A stretch of DNA of 64,000 nucleotides, taken from the NCBI GenBank assembly GCA_017528205.1, contig JAFXPE010000023.1, forward strand, positions 1 through 64,000, written 5' to 3'. This document shows, in pieces, positions 16,626 through 25,139 of this stretch. Position 1 is the first letter of the stretch. Each line of letters opens with the position of its first letter. Source of the DNA: Alphaproteobacteria bacterium. GTDB lineage: Bacteria; Pseudomonadota; Alphaproteobacteria; RF32; CAG-239. A program made the position numbers and the translations under genes. The notes under the pieces are model-generated. The model was not told where the DNA came from and did no database searches. It saw only the letters and a list, made by a program, of their open reading frames with translations.

Positions 16626-17585
16626 CTATGCGGTTGTATCAATCAACACACCCTGCAAAGCGGCATTGCTCATTGTCATGTTACCAGCCCAGCCAATCAG
16701 TTTGTATTTGGCATCCTGATTAACAGCCATTCTATCGCCACCGATTACACGGAAGTTGCGATCTTTATGTGGTCTGAAATAAATGTAATCTGTGTTTAAC
16801 ATATACATCTTTTTATCAGGGCAATTGCCGTTATCGCATACGACAAACGTTCCTTTATAGCGCAAAGCGTTAAATCCAGCGTCTGCCAATTTCGGATCAG
16901 TGAATTGCATTTTGCTTTGGCAATATGTTTCATACAAGCCAAAAATGGTGCCACCGGAAACAATAATGTCCGGATGATCGCTTCCGCGTGTGCAATTCAT
17001 ATAAAGCGTATTCATTTTTTCCATTAAGTTGCTTACTGTCAAGTTTGCACTCAGTGTTTTATTGCGCCACCATTCATTGCCGGTTGTCGCACGGTTAATG
17101 TTGCCAACGGTTCCGGCTGTTGGATCATCAGCAACCAAAGCTTTTAAGCCTGTAATAGATTTACCGCTTGAAGCTGTGCCATCGCCATAAATTGCCGCAC
17201 CGATTTGGTTTTTAAGCGTTTTCTGAGCATTATCAATGCGCTTTGCATAAAGCTTAATCATGGCTTCAGCCCCGCTGTTTTTCAACTCATCTTCGCCCGA
17301 AATAGCCACCGGCACCGCACATTGTTTCATTGCATATTCAGCCGATGTGAATAACTGCTTCGGACTATAAGTAATGGCATCATATCCCGAATACCATACC
17401 ATATCGCCTTCGCCGTATTCCAACTCTTCCAAAATTTTAGAGCCGCCCGGAAAAGTGCGGATTTTATCTTTTTCCGACAACGTTTTTAACAAAATATTGC
17501 CTTTGGTAACGTTATCGGCCAATTTACCGCTACGACTTTCAAGTGTAGAGGTAAAAATATCATCGTAATTAGCATTTCCTGCCAT
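16626..17585 (-). CDS. Major capsid protein, 319 aa
   Basis: The length, the lack of Cys-rich or membrane regions and the position directly after a scaffold gene indicate the coat protein. Segments such as FPGGSKILEELEYGEGDMVW, ISGEDELKNSG, IGAAIYGDGT and the C-terminal WAGNMTMSNAALQGVLIDTTA resemble phage coat proteins of podo- and siphoviruses with an HK97-type fold. A strong GGAG precedes the start. Confidence 0.8.
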   Translation of the reverse strand: MAGNANYDDIFTSTLESRSGKLADNVTKGNILLKTLSEKDKIRTFPGGSKILEELEYGEGDMVWYSGYDAITYSPKQLFTSAEYAMKQCAVPVAISGEDELKNSGAEAMIKLYAKRIDNAQKTLKNQIGAAIYGDGTASSGKSITGLKALVADDPTAGTVGNINRATTGNEWWRNKTLSANLTVSNLMEKMNTLYMNCTRGSDHPDIIVSGGTIFGLYETYCQSKMQFTDPKLADAGFNALRYKGTFVVCDNGNCPDKKMYMLNTDYIYFRPHKDRNFRVIGGDRMAVNQDAKYKLIGWAGNMTMSNAALQGVLIDTTA

Positions 17586-17605
17586 CGTAATTATCTCCTA
17601 AAATG

Positions 17606-18532
17606 TTATATTAAGCCTTTTTCTTTGAACCGCTGGCGTAATTCCTCTTCAACGCTCAAATCTTTATCACTCGGCGTGGATTTTGATGTCGGCTTAAATG
17701 CCGCATCTTTTGCTTCCATAGCTTTGGCAACTTTAGAATTAATGTTGTCTTGCTGTTGCGATGCGATAATTTTTGCGCGAATGTCAGTATTTGCCCAAAT
17801 TGCCCGCTCATACGCTTTATCTAAATCACTCTCAAGTCCGCTTTTGACGATATTAAACATATCCTGACGCACATCTTCAAAATAAGGATGTTTCGGATTG
17901 CCGTTTTCATCTTTAGCTGTGGCAAAATCAGCAACCATCTGATCGGCTTTTTGCCGATTTTCGGCCTGAATTGCCCGTTCTCGCGTAAAGCGATAATTTT
18001 TAAGATCTTGTAGTTCTTGCTTGATCTGTGCAAATTCGTTTTCATAAGGATTGTTCGCATTGCGGTTGTTTGTTATTGGTTGCAAATCATAACCATACGA
18101 ATTGACCAAGCTTTTTAATGTCTGTTCAGGATTATTGATTAACGAAGTAAATGTGTTATGCATTAAGTCGTTATACTCTTTCGGCGAATTAATACCGTTA
18201 GCAAGCAAATAATCCTTATTCGCATTAAAAGCATCATCGATGTATTTGTATGTTCCTAATTTGCCTTGCAGTTTTGAAATGCCTTTTTGCTGTTCCTCTT
18301 CCCGTTGGATCAAATATTTTTGCCAATTGGGCGCGAGGGAATTAAAAGCATCCTTAAACTCTTTTGTATATGCTTCAGGAGCGGACAGAACCTCAGGTGC
18401 GCCTGCAGTGGCACCGCCGTTCTGCTCTTCGTTGGCATTTTCGTTTGTTTGGTTTTGTTGAGCTGTAACTTGCGCATCCCTTTCGGCAATGGCCGCGTTC
18501 AACTCGTTTTCAATTTCAGTGATATCACTCAT
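17606..18532 (-). CDS. Scaffolding protein, 308 aa
   Basis: A highly charged, helical protein with an Asn/Gln/Glu-rich N-terminal segment and a basic helical C-terminal end (VEEELRQRFKEKGLI), the usual coat-binding part of scaffold proteins. The middle carries KEFKDAFNSLAPNWQKYLIQ, common in phage scaffolds. It sits immediately before the coat gene and after the portal. Its start overlaps the small gene upstream by 8 bp. Confidence 0.77.
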   Translation of the reverse strand: MSDITEIENELNAAIAERDAQVTAQQNQTNENANEEQNGGATAGAPEVLSAPEAYTKEFKDAFNSLAPNWQKYLIQREEEQQKGISKLQGKLGTYKYIDDAFNANKDYLLANGINSPKEYNDLMHNTFTSLINNPEQTLKSLVNSYGYDLQPITNNRNANNPYENEFAQIKQELQDLKNYRFTRERAIQAENRQKADQMVADFATAKDENGNPKHPYFEDVRQDMFNIVKSGLESDLDKAYERAIWANTDIRAKIIASQQQDNINSKVAKAMEAKDAAFKPTSKSTPSDKDLSVEEELRQRFKEKGLI

Positions 18533-18734
18533 TCCATATCCTTTTTTTGTATTGTTTTAAAAATTCGGCAAAATTTTCTTTTTCCTGTTGCCGCTCAGAA
18601 AAAAAGCGACAACTTTTTCTATAAGTGTCGCTATAATCACTTGCCGGAACATCGCCCGATCGCTTTAAGTATGCATCCACATCGGCCGCACAGGTGGCAA
18701 TCTTACCATCCGGCAGTTGAAACTCTTTGAACAT
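18525..18734 (-). CDS. Small phage protein, 69 aa
   Basis: A short soluble protein (MFKEFQLPDGKIATCAADVD...) between portal and scaffold. It is preceded by AGGAG and overlaps the scaffold gene, so it is probably translated, but no function can be assigned. Confidence 0.6.
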   Translation of the reverse strand: MFKEFQLPDGKIATCAADVDAYLKRSGDVPASDYSDTYRKSCRFFSERQQEKENFAEFLKQYKKRIWNE

Positions 18735-18743
18735 TGTTATCTC

Positions 18744-20621
18744 CTAAAATTCAGGCACTCGGCCGGTTGTAATATTGGCCGACACCGCTTCGCCATTGGC
18801 CTGTTGCTGTCTTTTCAAAGCAAATTGCATATTGGCTTCGATGTTTTCTTGCGCAACTTTTTGGTTTTCAATATCTTTTCTCATAGCCAATTCATCGGCT
18901 TTAAGACGGTTTTGTTCTTTTTTGATTTCAAAATCTTGCGCATTCTTTTGAGCCTGATTTTGAACTGCAATCATGCGCGGATCAGGCGGCGTTTGCTGTT
19001 CTTCAATTTCGGATTCTTGCAAATCTTTGGCTATCTTGTTGAATACATCGTCAATTGTGCTTTCAAATTGGCGTGCATTCGGCAGTTGCGAAATAATCGA
19101 ACCAATCATTTGCTTATATAAAGGCAATAAAAGCGGCTGTTCCGTAACAGCATTAAAAGCAATATTCATTGTTTCATTAATGGCTTTGATTGCTGTTTGC
19201 GTTTGCTCAATCGATTGCGATTGATTAAATGTTGTATCTGTTTCAATGCCTAGAATTAAGCCACGCAATTTGTTTGTTTTCAATAGTGCAATAGCTTGTG
19301 TGGCCGTTTCATCATCAACATCGCCTTTGAATTGCATTAATGTTTCAGGTGCAAAACATTCGCATATAATTTCAGCCTTAATTTTCAATAAATCGGTAAT
19401 AAAGCGTTGCATGTCATTTTGCCGATCTTGATTTCTGAGTGTGCCGAAATTTGTTTTTTGATTGACTGCTGTCGCTGTTTCATTCGGATTGCTATTGCCG
19501 CGCATAATATCACTAACGCCGGTAATTTCATAGATGCTTTGCACAATTTCCGCTTTGCGCTGTGCCATAGCTGTTAAAGCATCAACATACGGCGAAATAT
19601 CCACAAAATCCATAATGGATTTAATGCCGCCGGCTTCTTTTAGCTTTTCAAAATCATTCAGCGAAACCAGTGATATATTTTTATTTAATATATTGGCCAA
19701 CTCAGGGAAGCTGTTGTCATAACATCCGGTAACCTTTAATGCTTGCATAACTAGGCGCATACGCTCAGTCAAGCCGTCTAATTCATCAAGCATTGCTTTA
19801 ATTTCCGAATAATCAGACACCGGAACCAAAGTGTTGTTTGTTTGTGTTGTAAAAATCGGCTTCGGCATAGGGAAAAAACCAGTGATTTTGGTTATATCGT
19901 CAACAACTTTCAAAAACCGAACTTTAATATCTTTTGAAACATAATAAATCTTGTTGCTTTCGCGATCATATATTTCATAAACATTGGTTGCTTTTTTGTA
20001 GTCCTCTTTTTCGTCATGGATTAACAATTCTTTAACATCTTGGCCGAATTGTTTAACAACCTCTTTGCGTGTCATATGAATAACACGCGCCCACCATTGG
20101 CAATCTTCCCAAATACCGACTTTTTCGGAGTCCGCTATAAAATCAACCGGATCAATATATTCGGTAACAACTTTTTCGCTGTCAATAATTTCACTTGTAA
20201 CCGTTTCGCCAAGTTCATTAACAATCAAAACAGGCTTAAATGTCGGTTTATATCTCTCATAAGCCAACCCCAGGCCTGATAACAAATAATCGTTACGGGC
20301 GTATTTAATAACGCTATCAAAATCAAATTGTTCAAGATCCCATTCAAGCGTTTTTTCCAAAATCTGTGATGCCGCACTCTCAACCGGATTAAGATTTTTA
20401 TTTTTGCGATCAATATATGGCATTGGCTGTTTGAAATACAAAAACGGCTTTAATGTTTCAATAGATGACCAAAAAATATTTTGCCGGCTTTTTTTGTTTT
20501 CATTCCGGTAATAATTCCGAACTTCTTTTACATGTTCATGATGATCTTTCCATTTATTTTCAGCCGTATCAATCTTATCAATCCAGCTTTCAACTAATTC
20601 TTGTATTTTTTCAGTCATCAC
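18744..20621 (-). CDS. Portal protein, 625 aa
   Basis: The order terminase - portal - scaffold - coat, the size and the sequence support this. The N-terminal region IDTAENKWKDHHEHVKEVRN, the wing with EYIDPVDFIAD, a long helix near 400 (AQRKAEIVQSIYEITGVSDI, then RGNSNPNETATAVNQK) and a Gln-rich coiled C-terminal barrel are typical of podovirus portals. It forms the DNA entry ring and docks the terminase. The start may be Met1 or Met2. It overlaps the GroES gene by 11 bp. Confidence 0.87.
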   Translation of the reverse strand: MMTEKIQELVESWIDKIDTAENKWKDHHEHVKEVRNYYRNENKKSRQNIFWSSIETLKPFLYFKQPMPYIDRKNKNLNPVESAASQILEKTLEWDLEQFDFDSVIKYARNDYLLSGLGLAYERYKPTFKPVLIVNELGETVTSEIIDSEKVVTEYIDPVDFIADSEKVGIWEDCQWWARVIHMTRKEVVKQFGQDVKELLIHDEKEDYKKATNVYEIYDRESNKIYYVSKDIKVRFLKVVDDITKITGFFPMPKPIFTTQTNNTLVPVSDYSEIKAMLDELDGLTERMRLVMQALKVTGCYDNSFPELANILNKNISLVSLNDFEKLKEAGGIKSIMDFVDISPYVDALTAMAQRKAEIVQSIYEITGVSDIMRGNSNPNETATAVNQKTNFGTLRNQDRQNDMQRFITDLLKIKAEIICECFAPETLMQFKGDVDDETATQAIALLKTNKLRGLILGIETDTTFNQSQSIEQTQTAIKAINETMNIAFNAVTEQPLLLPLYKQMIGSIISQLPNARQFESTIDDVFNKIAKDLQESEIEEQQTPPDPRMIAVQNQAQKNAQDFEIKKEQNRLKADELAMRKDIENQKVAQENIEANMQFALKRQQQANGEAVSANITTGRVPEF

Positions 20622-20880
20622 ATATCACTCCCATAAGCCCACGTTCACGCAAAACAACCAAATCAGGATCATTGTTTAATGTCGGTAATTCATCAAAGGC
20701 ATGAAAAACAACCCGATCGCCGACTTTCACACTTTTAACATCGGAACCGATGCTTTCAACAACGCCGATATTCCGCACATTTTCTTTTATGTCATCGGCC
20801 AAAATAATGCCGCCTTCTGATTTTTCTTGTGCTTTATCCAATCGGATAATAACCCGATCCATAATTGCTTGTATTTTCAT
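20611..20880 (-). CDS. Phage-encoded GroES-like co-chaperonin, 89 aa
   Basis: Full-length Cpn10 fold: MDRVIIRLDKAQEKSEGGIILADD includes the mobile loop (KSEGGIIL), then GVVESIGSDVKSVKVGDRVVFHAF. It should cap host GroEL and assist coat folding, as T4 gp31 does. It lies between the large terminase and the portal, unlike host groES, which precedes groEL. No groEL gene is in the window. Confidence 0.86.
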   Translation of the reverse strand: MKIQAIMDRVIIRLDKAQEKSEGGIILADDIKENVRNIGVVESIGSDVKSVKVGDRVVFHAFDELPTLNNDPDLVVLRERGLMGVICDD

Positions 20881-20889
20881 TATTACTCC

Positions 20890-22221
20890 TTACCAAGTGT
20901 TTGAATTTGTCATCATTTCATCGCGGTATAATTGCTCAAGCGACACATTACCATTGCCGAATGTTGAAACATTTTCTTTTCTGTTTTCATACACCGGCTC
21001 CGCAAATGTCAACGCTAATGCATCGCCGCTATCCGGCGAACGTTTAATGCGCTTTTTAACATCCTCTTTTTTTTCCAATAACAATCGGCCGTCTTTATCG
21101 TGCTTTATTTCAACCGAAACCAAATCTTCGGCCAAATCATCATCACTGACAATTTGCACCGGCGCTTCTTGATGTAACCAATCGCGCAACTCGCCCCACA
21201 TTTCGGCGCGTTTATTGGCGTATCTGTCTTTATTGATGGCTTGCCCGCCAAAGTTAATCGCTTTGGCAACATTGCCATAACCTCTGGCGCTCAAAATATC
21301 ATAAACACCATAACCATTTAAGCCGGCATCCAAAAAAATGCGTGCCGGTTTATGCTCTTTAATGATATTGGTTAAAATATTGGCCACTTCTACCGTGTCC
21401 AATTTTGTGTATTTATCCAACCGATATTGCCAGCGCCCACGTCTGAAACAAATTGCCGTTTTATCATCGCCTTCGCGGGCAATATCCACACCAACCACCA
21501 AAGGGCTGTCCGATTTATCGATTTTCGGCTCTTGCGCTCGATGCACATCAACAGTGCTGATTAAACGCTTATTGCCCAAAATTCGCGGTTCGCCAAGCCA
21601 AATATGACAATAATCGTCATAATTTTCTTTTTGACATTTTTCGGCCTGATATTTCAATTCATCAGGGCAAAACGGATTGTCGGTATAATTAACACGGCAA
21701 ATAAACGTTCTGTCATCAGGATTAACCGCGATTGCTTTCCAAATCGGATCGCGTTCTTCCTCGCGGTTCATGCTGATCCATATTTCCGAACCCTCTTTTC
21801 TGATTGTCGGATCCAAAATTTCCCAGCTTTTTGCGGATAATTTTTGCGCTTCCTCAATCCAACAAATATCGACACCCTCAAAAGATTTAATATTCATATT
21901 GTTTGTGTCTTGCATACCCTTAAACACAAACTTTGAGCCGGTAACCATATTTTCGATGCTGTCGGCCTTAACCCTAAAATCAGTAAAATTATAATGCTTT
22001 ATCCTGTCGCCCAGTAATTTATAAACGGACTCTTTTATGGAGTCTTGAACCTCACGAATGCAAAGCACATAAATATTATTTTCTCGTGCTTTCAATAATA
22101 AACTATCAGCAAAGGCGTATGATTTACCGCCACCGCGGCCGCCATAAAACAATTTATAGCGTATTTTGGTTTGCAATAACGGATTAAATATTTCCGGTAT
22201 TTGAACTTCAACTTGTTTCAT
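20890..22221 (-). CDS. Terminase large subunit, 443 aa
   Basis: ATPase domain with Walker A GGRGGGKS (residues about 27-34) and Walker B DICWIEEA (about 117-123); C-terminal RNase H-like nuclease with VGVDIAREGDDKTA, an Asp in FLDAGLNGYG and the final SGDALALTFA. This is the PBSX/Terminase_3-type packaging motor. The start at 22221 (MKQVEVQIPEIF) is chosen; a longer form would begin inside the small-subunit gene with a Lys/Arg-rich stretch. It overlaps that gene by 14 bp. Confidence 0.92.
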   Translation of the reverse strand: MKQVEVQIPEIFNPLLQTKIRYKLFYGGRGGGKSYAFADSLLLKARENNIYVLCIREVQDSIKESVYKLLGDRIKHYNFTDFRVKADSIENMVTGSKFVFKGMQDTNNMNIKSFEGVDICWIEEAQKLSAKSWEILDPTIRKEGSEIWISMNREEERDPIWKAIAVNPDDRTFICRVNYTDNPFCPDELKYQAEKCQKENYDDYCHIWLGEPRILGNKRLISTVDVHRAQEPKIDKSDSPLVVGVDIAREGDDKTAICFRRGRWQYRLDKYTKLDTVEVANILTNIIKEHKPARIFLDAGLNGYGVYDILSARGYGNVAKAINFGGQAINKDRYANKRAEMWGELRDWLHQEAPVQIVSDDDLAEDLVSVEIKHDKDGRLLLEKKEDVKKRIKRSPDSGDALALTFAEPVYENRKENVSTFGNGNVSLEQLYRDEMMTNSNTW

Positions 22222-22621
22222 CGTTTTGCTTTTCCGTTTCTTTTTTAGTCGGCACATAACGAACCAACGCTTGCGTTAATTCAATATTGCCGCGCACCGT
22301 GTCGGTAAATAAGCCAAAGGCTTTGCCTTTTAATTCAATCGCTTTCAAATAAGCGGTTAAATTGCCCAATTCTATTGCTGATTTTTGAGCAATCTCTAAC
22401 TCCTCAACCAATTTTTCGAGGGTATATTCATATTTTTTTTGAAGCTTTTCATCTTCCAAGCCTAAAGCTTTTTTAATTTCAACATTTTTCAACAACCTTT
22501 GCCCCTGAGAATAAGCCGTTTTTTTTGAATAACCGGCCGTAACAGCGGCTTTTGTGGCATTATTACCGTTGGTTTTATAAGCCCGAACAAACCTTTTCTG
22601 TTTTTCCGTTAGTTTTTCCAT
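22208..22621 (-). CDS. Terminase small subunit, 137 aa
   Basis: The N-terminal helix-turn-helix LTEKQKRFVRAYKTNGNNAT followed by KAAVTAGYSKKTAYSQGQRL is the Terminase_2 DNA-recognition domain; the rest is an oligomerising helical region. The start at 22621 has AGGA upstream; an ATG eight codons earlier does not. It overlaps the upstream small gene and the large subunit gene. Confidence 0.88.
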   Translation of the reverse strand: MEKLTEKQKRFVRAYKTNGNNATKAAVTAGYSKKTAYSQGQRLLKNVEIKKALGLEDEKLQKKYEYTLEKLVEELEIAQKSAIELGNLTAYLKAIELKGKAFGLFTDTVRGNIELTQALVRYVPTKKETEKQNDETS

Positions 22622-22790
22622 GCTTAAAAATCCTATTCCATTCATCGGCGCTGATATCAGAAAAACCGATTGAACGGCGCCCCGATGTCGTTAAATCTTT
22701 TTGCTCAAGTTTCGGCGGCTGTTCAACATAGCCATCCGGCACTATCTTAAAAACTGTCCTGTTTCCTTTTTTTATTTCAATTGTTTTCAT
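22575..22790 (-). CDS. Small phage protein, 71 aa
   Basis: It begins MKTIEIKKGNRTVFKIVPDG with a strand-rich N-terminus and ends in a polar tail that overlaps the terminase small subunit gene. The start overlaps the upstream stop as ATGA. Unknown function. Confidence 0.55.
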   Translation of the reverse strand: MKTIEIKKGNRTVFKIVPDGYVEQPPKLEQKDLTTSGRRSIGFSDISADEWNRIFKHGKTNGKTEKVCSGL

Positions 22791-23143
22791 TGTGTAACCT
22801 GTTCTGTAATTCTGAAAAAAGCAACTTTCCTAAGATCCCCAGGATAAATGGTATTAACAGATCCATCGTCAGTCCTTAATTGGATATCTGTTTGATAATC
22901 GCCAACCGGAATATTTGTGTGTTCCGGCGTTAAAGCAATCAACATTTTGCCTTTTTGGGCATCGACAACGCTTCCGACAACAGAAAACACTAAATTTCCG
23001 TTGCTGTCGCGAACTTGCATTATAAGTTCACTATTTGTCATGTCTATCGGTTTGCAATCGCATGCGCAACTTATATTTACATTTATATTAAAACTGTCGC
23101 CCTGTCGAATTATTATGCCGTTTTCCAATATTTTTCCGCTCAT
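22787..23143 (-). CDS. Beta-rich phage protein (virion-associated Ig-like family), 118 aa
   Basis: The pattern IIRQGDSFNINVNI, PIDMTNSELIMQVRDSNGNL and GKMLIALTPEHTNIPVGDYQ matches a common phage protein family (often beginning 'eqGaDf.l.i.w.d..g.pvdLtg'), which is thought to be a head- or tail-associated beta domain. First gene of the terminase-head operon, just after two terminators. Confidence 0.65.
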   Translation of the reverse strand: MSGKILENGIIIRQGDSFNINVNISCACDCKPIDMTNSELIMQVRDSNGNLVFSVVGSVVDAQKGKMLIALTPEHTNIPVGDYQTDIQLRTDDGSVNTIYPGDLRKVAFFRITEQVTQ

Positions 23144-23161
23144 TTTGTAGCTTTCATAAAA

Positions 23162-23198
23162 TAAAAAAATTGCCCCCGCATTATGGCGATGCAGGGGC
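23162..23198 (-). terminator. Terminator upstream of the head operon
   Basis: GCCCC-GCAT (23172-23181) pairs with ATGC-GGGGC (23189-23198), followed on the minus strand by seven T. It lies between the early/replication genes and the packaging genes. Confidence 0.8.
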
Positions 23199-23270
23199 GT
23201 GAATTACATCTTTTAAAAAGGATTTTATTCAAATATGAATAAATTATAATGACATATTTACCCCAACTCA

Positions 23271-23304
23271 AAAACTATGGGCTCCGCTCGCGATTGCGGA
23301 ACCC
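23271..23304 (-). terminator. Terminator after the RinA-like gene
   Basis: GGG-TCCGC (23279-23287) pairs with GCGGA-CCC (23296-23304); minus-strand T-run after ATAG. With the next terminator it isolates early from late transcription. The 350-bp gap 23144-23491 otherwise contains only AT-rich sequence and the palindrome at about 23229-23240. Confidence 0.65.
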
Positions 23305-23491
23305 AATGTCTTTTTGTTTCAGCCTTAACTTTCAGTAGAAAGGAGTTTTTTGAGTAAATCAAGAAAAGAAAAGCCGTTTTTTTGGTTCCAGTTTTCCCAT
23401 CTTATCAAAACATATATCACATTTTTTGAAAAAAGCACAGCACAAAATAGCACAATTTTGCACAAAACACCACAATTTAAAACAACGATCT

Positions 23492-23938
23492 TTATTTATC
23501 AAGCTTTTCAAGCAATAATTTCATGGCACCGTTCCACCAATTATGTGCAGTATTTTGATGGATATAAAATTCTTGTGCTACATCATACCAAGTTCGGACT
23601 CCTGTCCACTTATAGCGTAATTTGCCATCTTTAATGATTGGCGCACCGCATCGATATTTTATCAGTTCGCGTGTTTCGACTGAGCAATGTTTCAACAAAA
23701 TTAGCCACCAAACATCGCAAACCTCTTCGGCCAACTCTATATCATGCGGAATGAAAACATCTTTTTTAGGGCTAGGATCCGGAGCCGTTTCGGAACCTTC
23801 CATAATATTTGCCCAAAGGTTAAAATATCCTTTTGGCTTAATTGCCGGCAAATGTCTGAAAACCGAAAATGCATGATAAATGCGATTTTCAACATCCTTT
23901 GTCGTTTCTATTTCCGATGTTTCCTTAATCTCATACAT
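23492..23938 (-). CDS. DUF6362 / RinA-like putative late regulator, 148 aa
   Basis: The C-terminal half, VWWLILLKHCSVETRELIKYR ... GVRTWYDVAQEFYIHQNTAH, resembles DUF6362 or RinA-type phage proteins: an initial helix, a conserved Arg, then a helix-turn-helix of sigma-4 style. Such proteins activate late genes. It is the last gene before the terminators that precede the packaging operon, a suitable place for an activator. Strong AGGGG before the start. Confidence 0.62.
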   Translation of the reverse strand: MYEIKETSEIETTKDVENRIYHAFSVFRHLPAIKPKGYFNLWANIMEGSETAPDPSPKKDVFIPHDIELAEEVCDVWWLILLKHCSVETRELIKYRCGAPIIKDGKLRYKWTGVRTWYDVAQEFYIHQNTAHNWWNGAMKLLLEKLDK

Positions 23939-23947
23939 TGCAACCCC

Positions 23948-24562
23948 TTAATTTACAGATCCATCTTCCGCTTCGGAATAATAACATCTTATGCCCTGGC
24001 GCAACAATTCGCGATAAGCCATTTCATTATCGCAACGTTCCATAACCTCAGCCAAAGAGGGAAACCATTTATATTTTGCTTTCATAGCTTTTGTTACAAT
24101 ATCAGCCGGATATTTGCTTAACTCTTCCACCCAAACAGCCGCCCGCGCTTTTTTATCAATATCGCTTTTTTCTTTGCCGCTGTTTGTTACCAATTCCAGG
24201 CGATACATCAGTTTTAAAATCTCTTCTGCCGCTAAAGGCACGTTAAAATCTTTGATGGCCTGTAATGCAAGCATCTTTTCGGCATGTGTCATATGCTCGA
24301 TTTGGATCCTTTGCACCGGATACCAACCATATTCAGAATACCGGCTCTCCGTTACGATATTGATCGGCAAGTTCAGCGTATGTGTTAAGTAATGAAACAG
24401 GTTCTTGTCGTTTTCCTCCGGCGTTTTCTGCACTAACTGAGATGCTGTCATAACCATCAAGCCAGCGTTTTTGGTTGAGGAACACGGCAACGCCGCATGT
24501 GATTTGGTCGTTTCTTCTGCAGAAGTCAAGATATTTTTGCAAGCCGTTTCTAATGTTTTCAT
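23948..24562 (-). CDS. Replication-associated phage protein, ~204 aa
   Basis: The C-terminal half (AAVWVEELSKYPADIVTKAM, KYKWFPSLAEVMERCD) is a motif seen in phage proteins next to replication initiators in alphaproteobacterial phages; a helicase-loader role is possible. The start at 24562 follows GGAGAAAATT. The first ~77 codons overlap the end of the upstream gene (24333-24562) in another frame. Confidence 0.62.
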   Translation of the reverse strand: MKTLETACKNILTSAEETTKSHAALPCSSTKNAGLMVMTASQLVQKTPEENDKNLFHYLTHTLNLPINIVTESRYSEYGWYPVQRIQIEHMTHAEKMLALQAIKDFNVPLAAEEILKLMYRLELVTNSGKEKSDIDKKARAAVWVEELSKYPADIVTKAMKAKYKWFPSLAEVMERCDNEMAYRELLRQGIRCYYSEAEDGSVN

Positions 24563-25139
24563 AATTTTCTCCATTTTCTAAAATTCGTATAAACTTTTTT
24601 TCGGCTTCAGACTTTGAGCCCTTAGCCACCATTTTTCCGCTTGTGCTTGAAACCGGCACATAAAGCTTCCAAAATTCTTCGAATTGCTGTTGAAATTCTT
24701 TTTTTCGATCAACGGGGGAAGATATGTTATTTAACATATCAGGGGGATATATATCTTCTGCTTCTGCTTTCGCTTCTGCTTCTTGTTTTTTTGTTTCATT
24801 TGAATTAAATTCGCTTAATTGATTTTTTTGATTTTTTTGTTTTGAATTGTTTTCAGATAAACAAAAATTGTCATTGTTTACTTCATCATCAGATGTATTT
24901 GATGATAAATTTTCCGCTTCTTTTTTAGCGTTTTGATTGCCTTTTGGCGCACCGCGGCCGACATATTCCAAACTTGGCTTTATTGATTGGATAATTGCCT
25001 TAAAAGCCCAATCTGTCGGCTCAATACCATCAAAAACATAATCTTCAATCGCTTCGCGCAATTCAAGCTGTAATTCTCGCGGCACTGTTTTTATAATGTC
25101 GCGCATATTACGAAAGAACATAAAACTGTCTTTATGCAT
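24333..25139 (-). CDS. DUF6291-like replication protein, 268 aa
   Basis: The N-terminal domain SFMFFRNMRDIIKTVPRELQ with GIEPTDWAFKAIIQSIKPSL and GRGAPKGNQNAKK is the DUF6291-type domain found in phage replication initiators and plasmid Rep-like proteins. A low-complexity Asn/Ser/Glu linker with an EAEAKAEAE run follows, then a C-terminal helical domain with FLNQKRWLDGY. It likely binds the phage origin. Its start overlaps the nuclease gene stop; its last 230 bp overlap the next gene. Confidence 0.68.
   Translation of the reverse strand: MHKDSFMFFRNMRDIIKTVPRELQLELREAIEDYVFDGIEPTDWAFKAIIQSIKPSLEYVGRGAPKGNQNAKKEAENLSSNTSDDEVNNDNFCLSENNSKQKNQKNQLSEFNSNETKKQEAEAKAEAEDIYPPDMLNNISSPVDRKKEFQQQFEEFWKLYVPVSSTSGKMVAKGSKSEAEKKFIRILENGENYENIRNGLQKYLDFCRRNDQITCGVAVFLNQKRWLDGYDSISVSAENAGGKRQEPVSLLNTYAELADQYRNGEPVF

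Noticed and set aside
23350-23634. Plus-strand frame of 94 codons starting with TTG after AGGAG
   Set aside because: It lies antisense to the RinA-like gene for half its length, reads like low-complexity translation and has no family signature.
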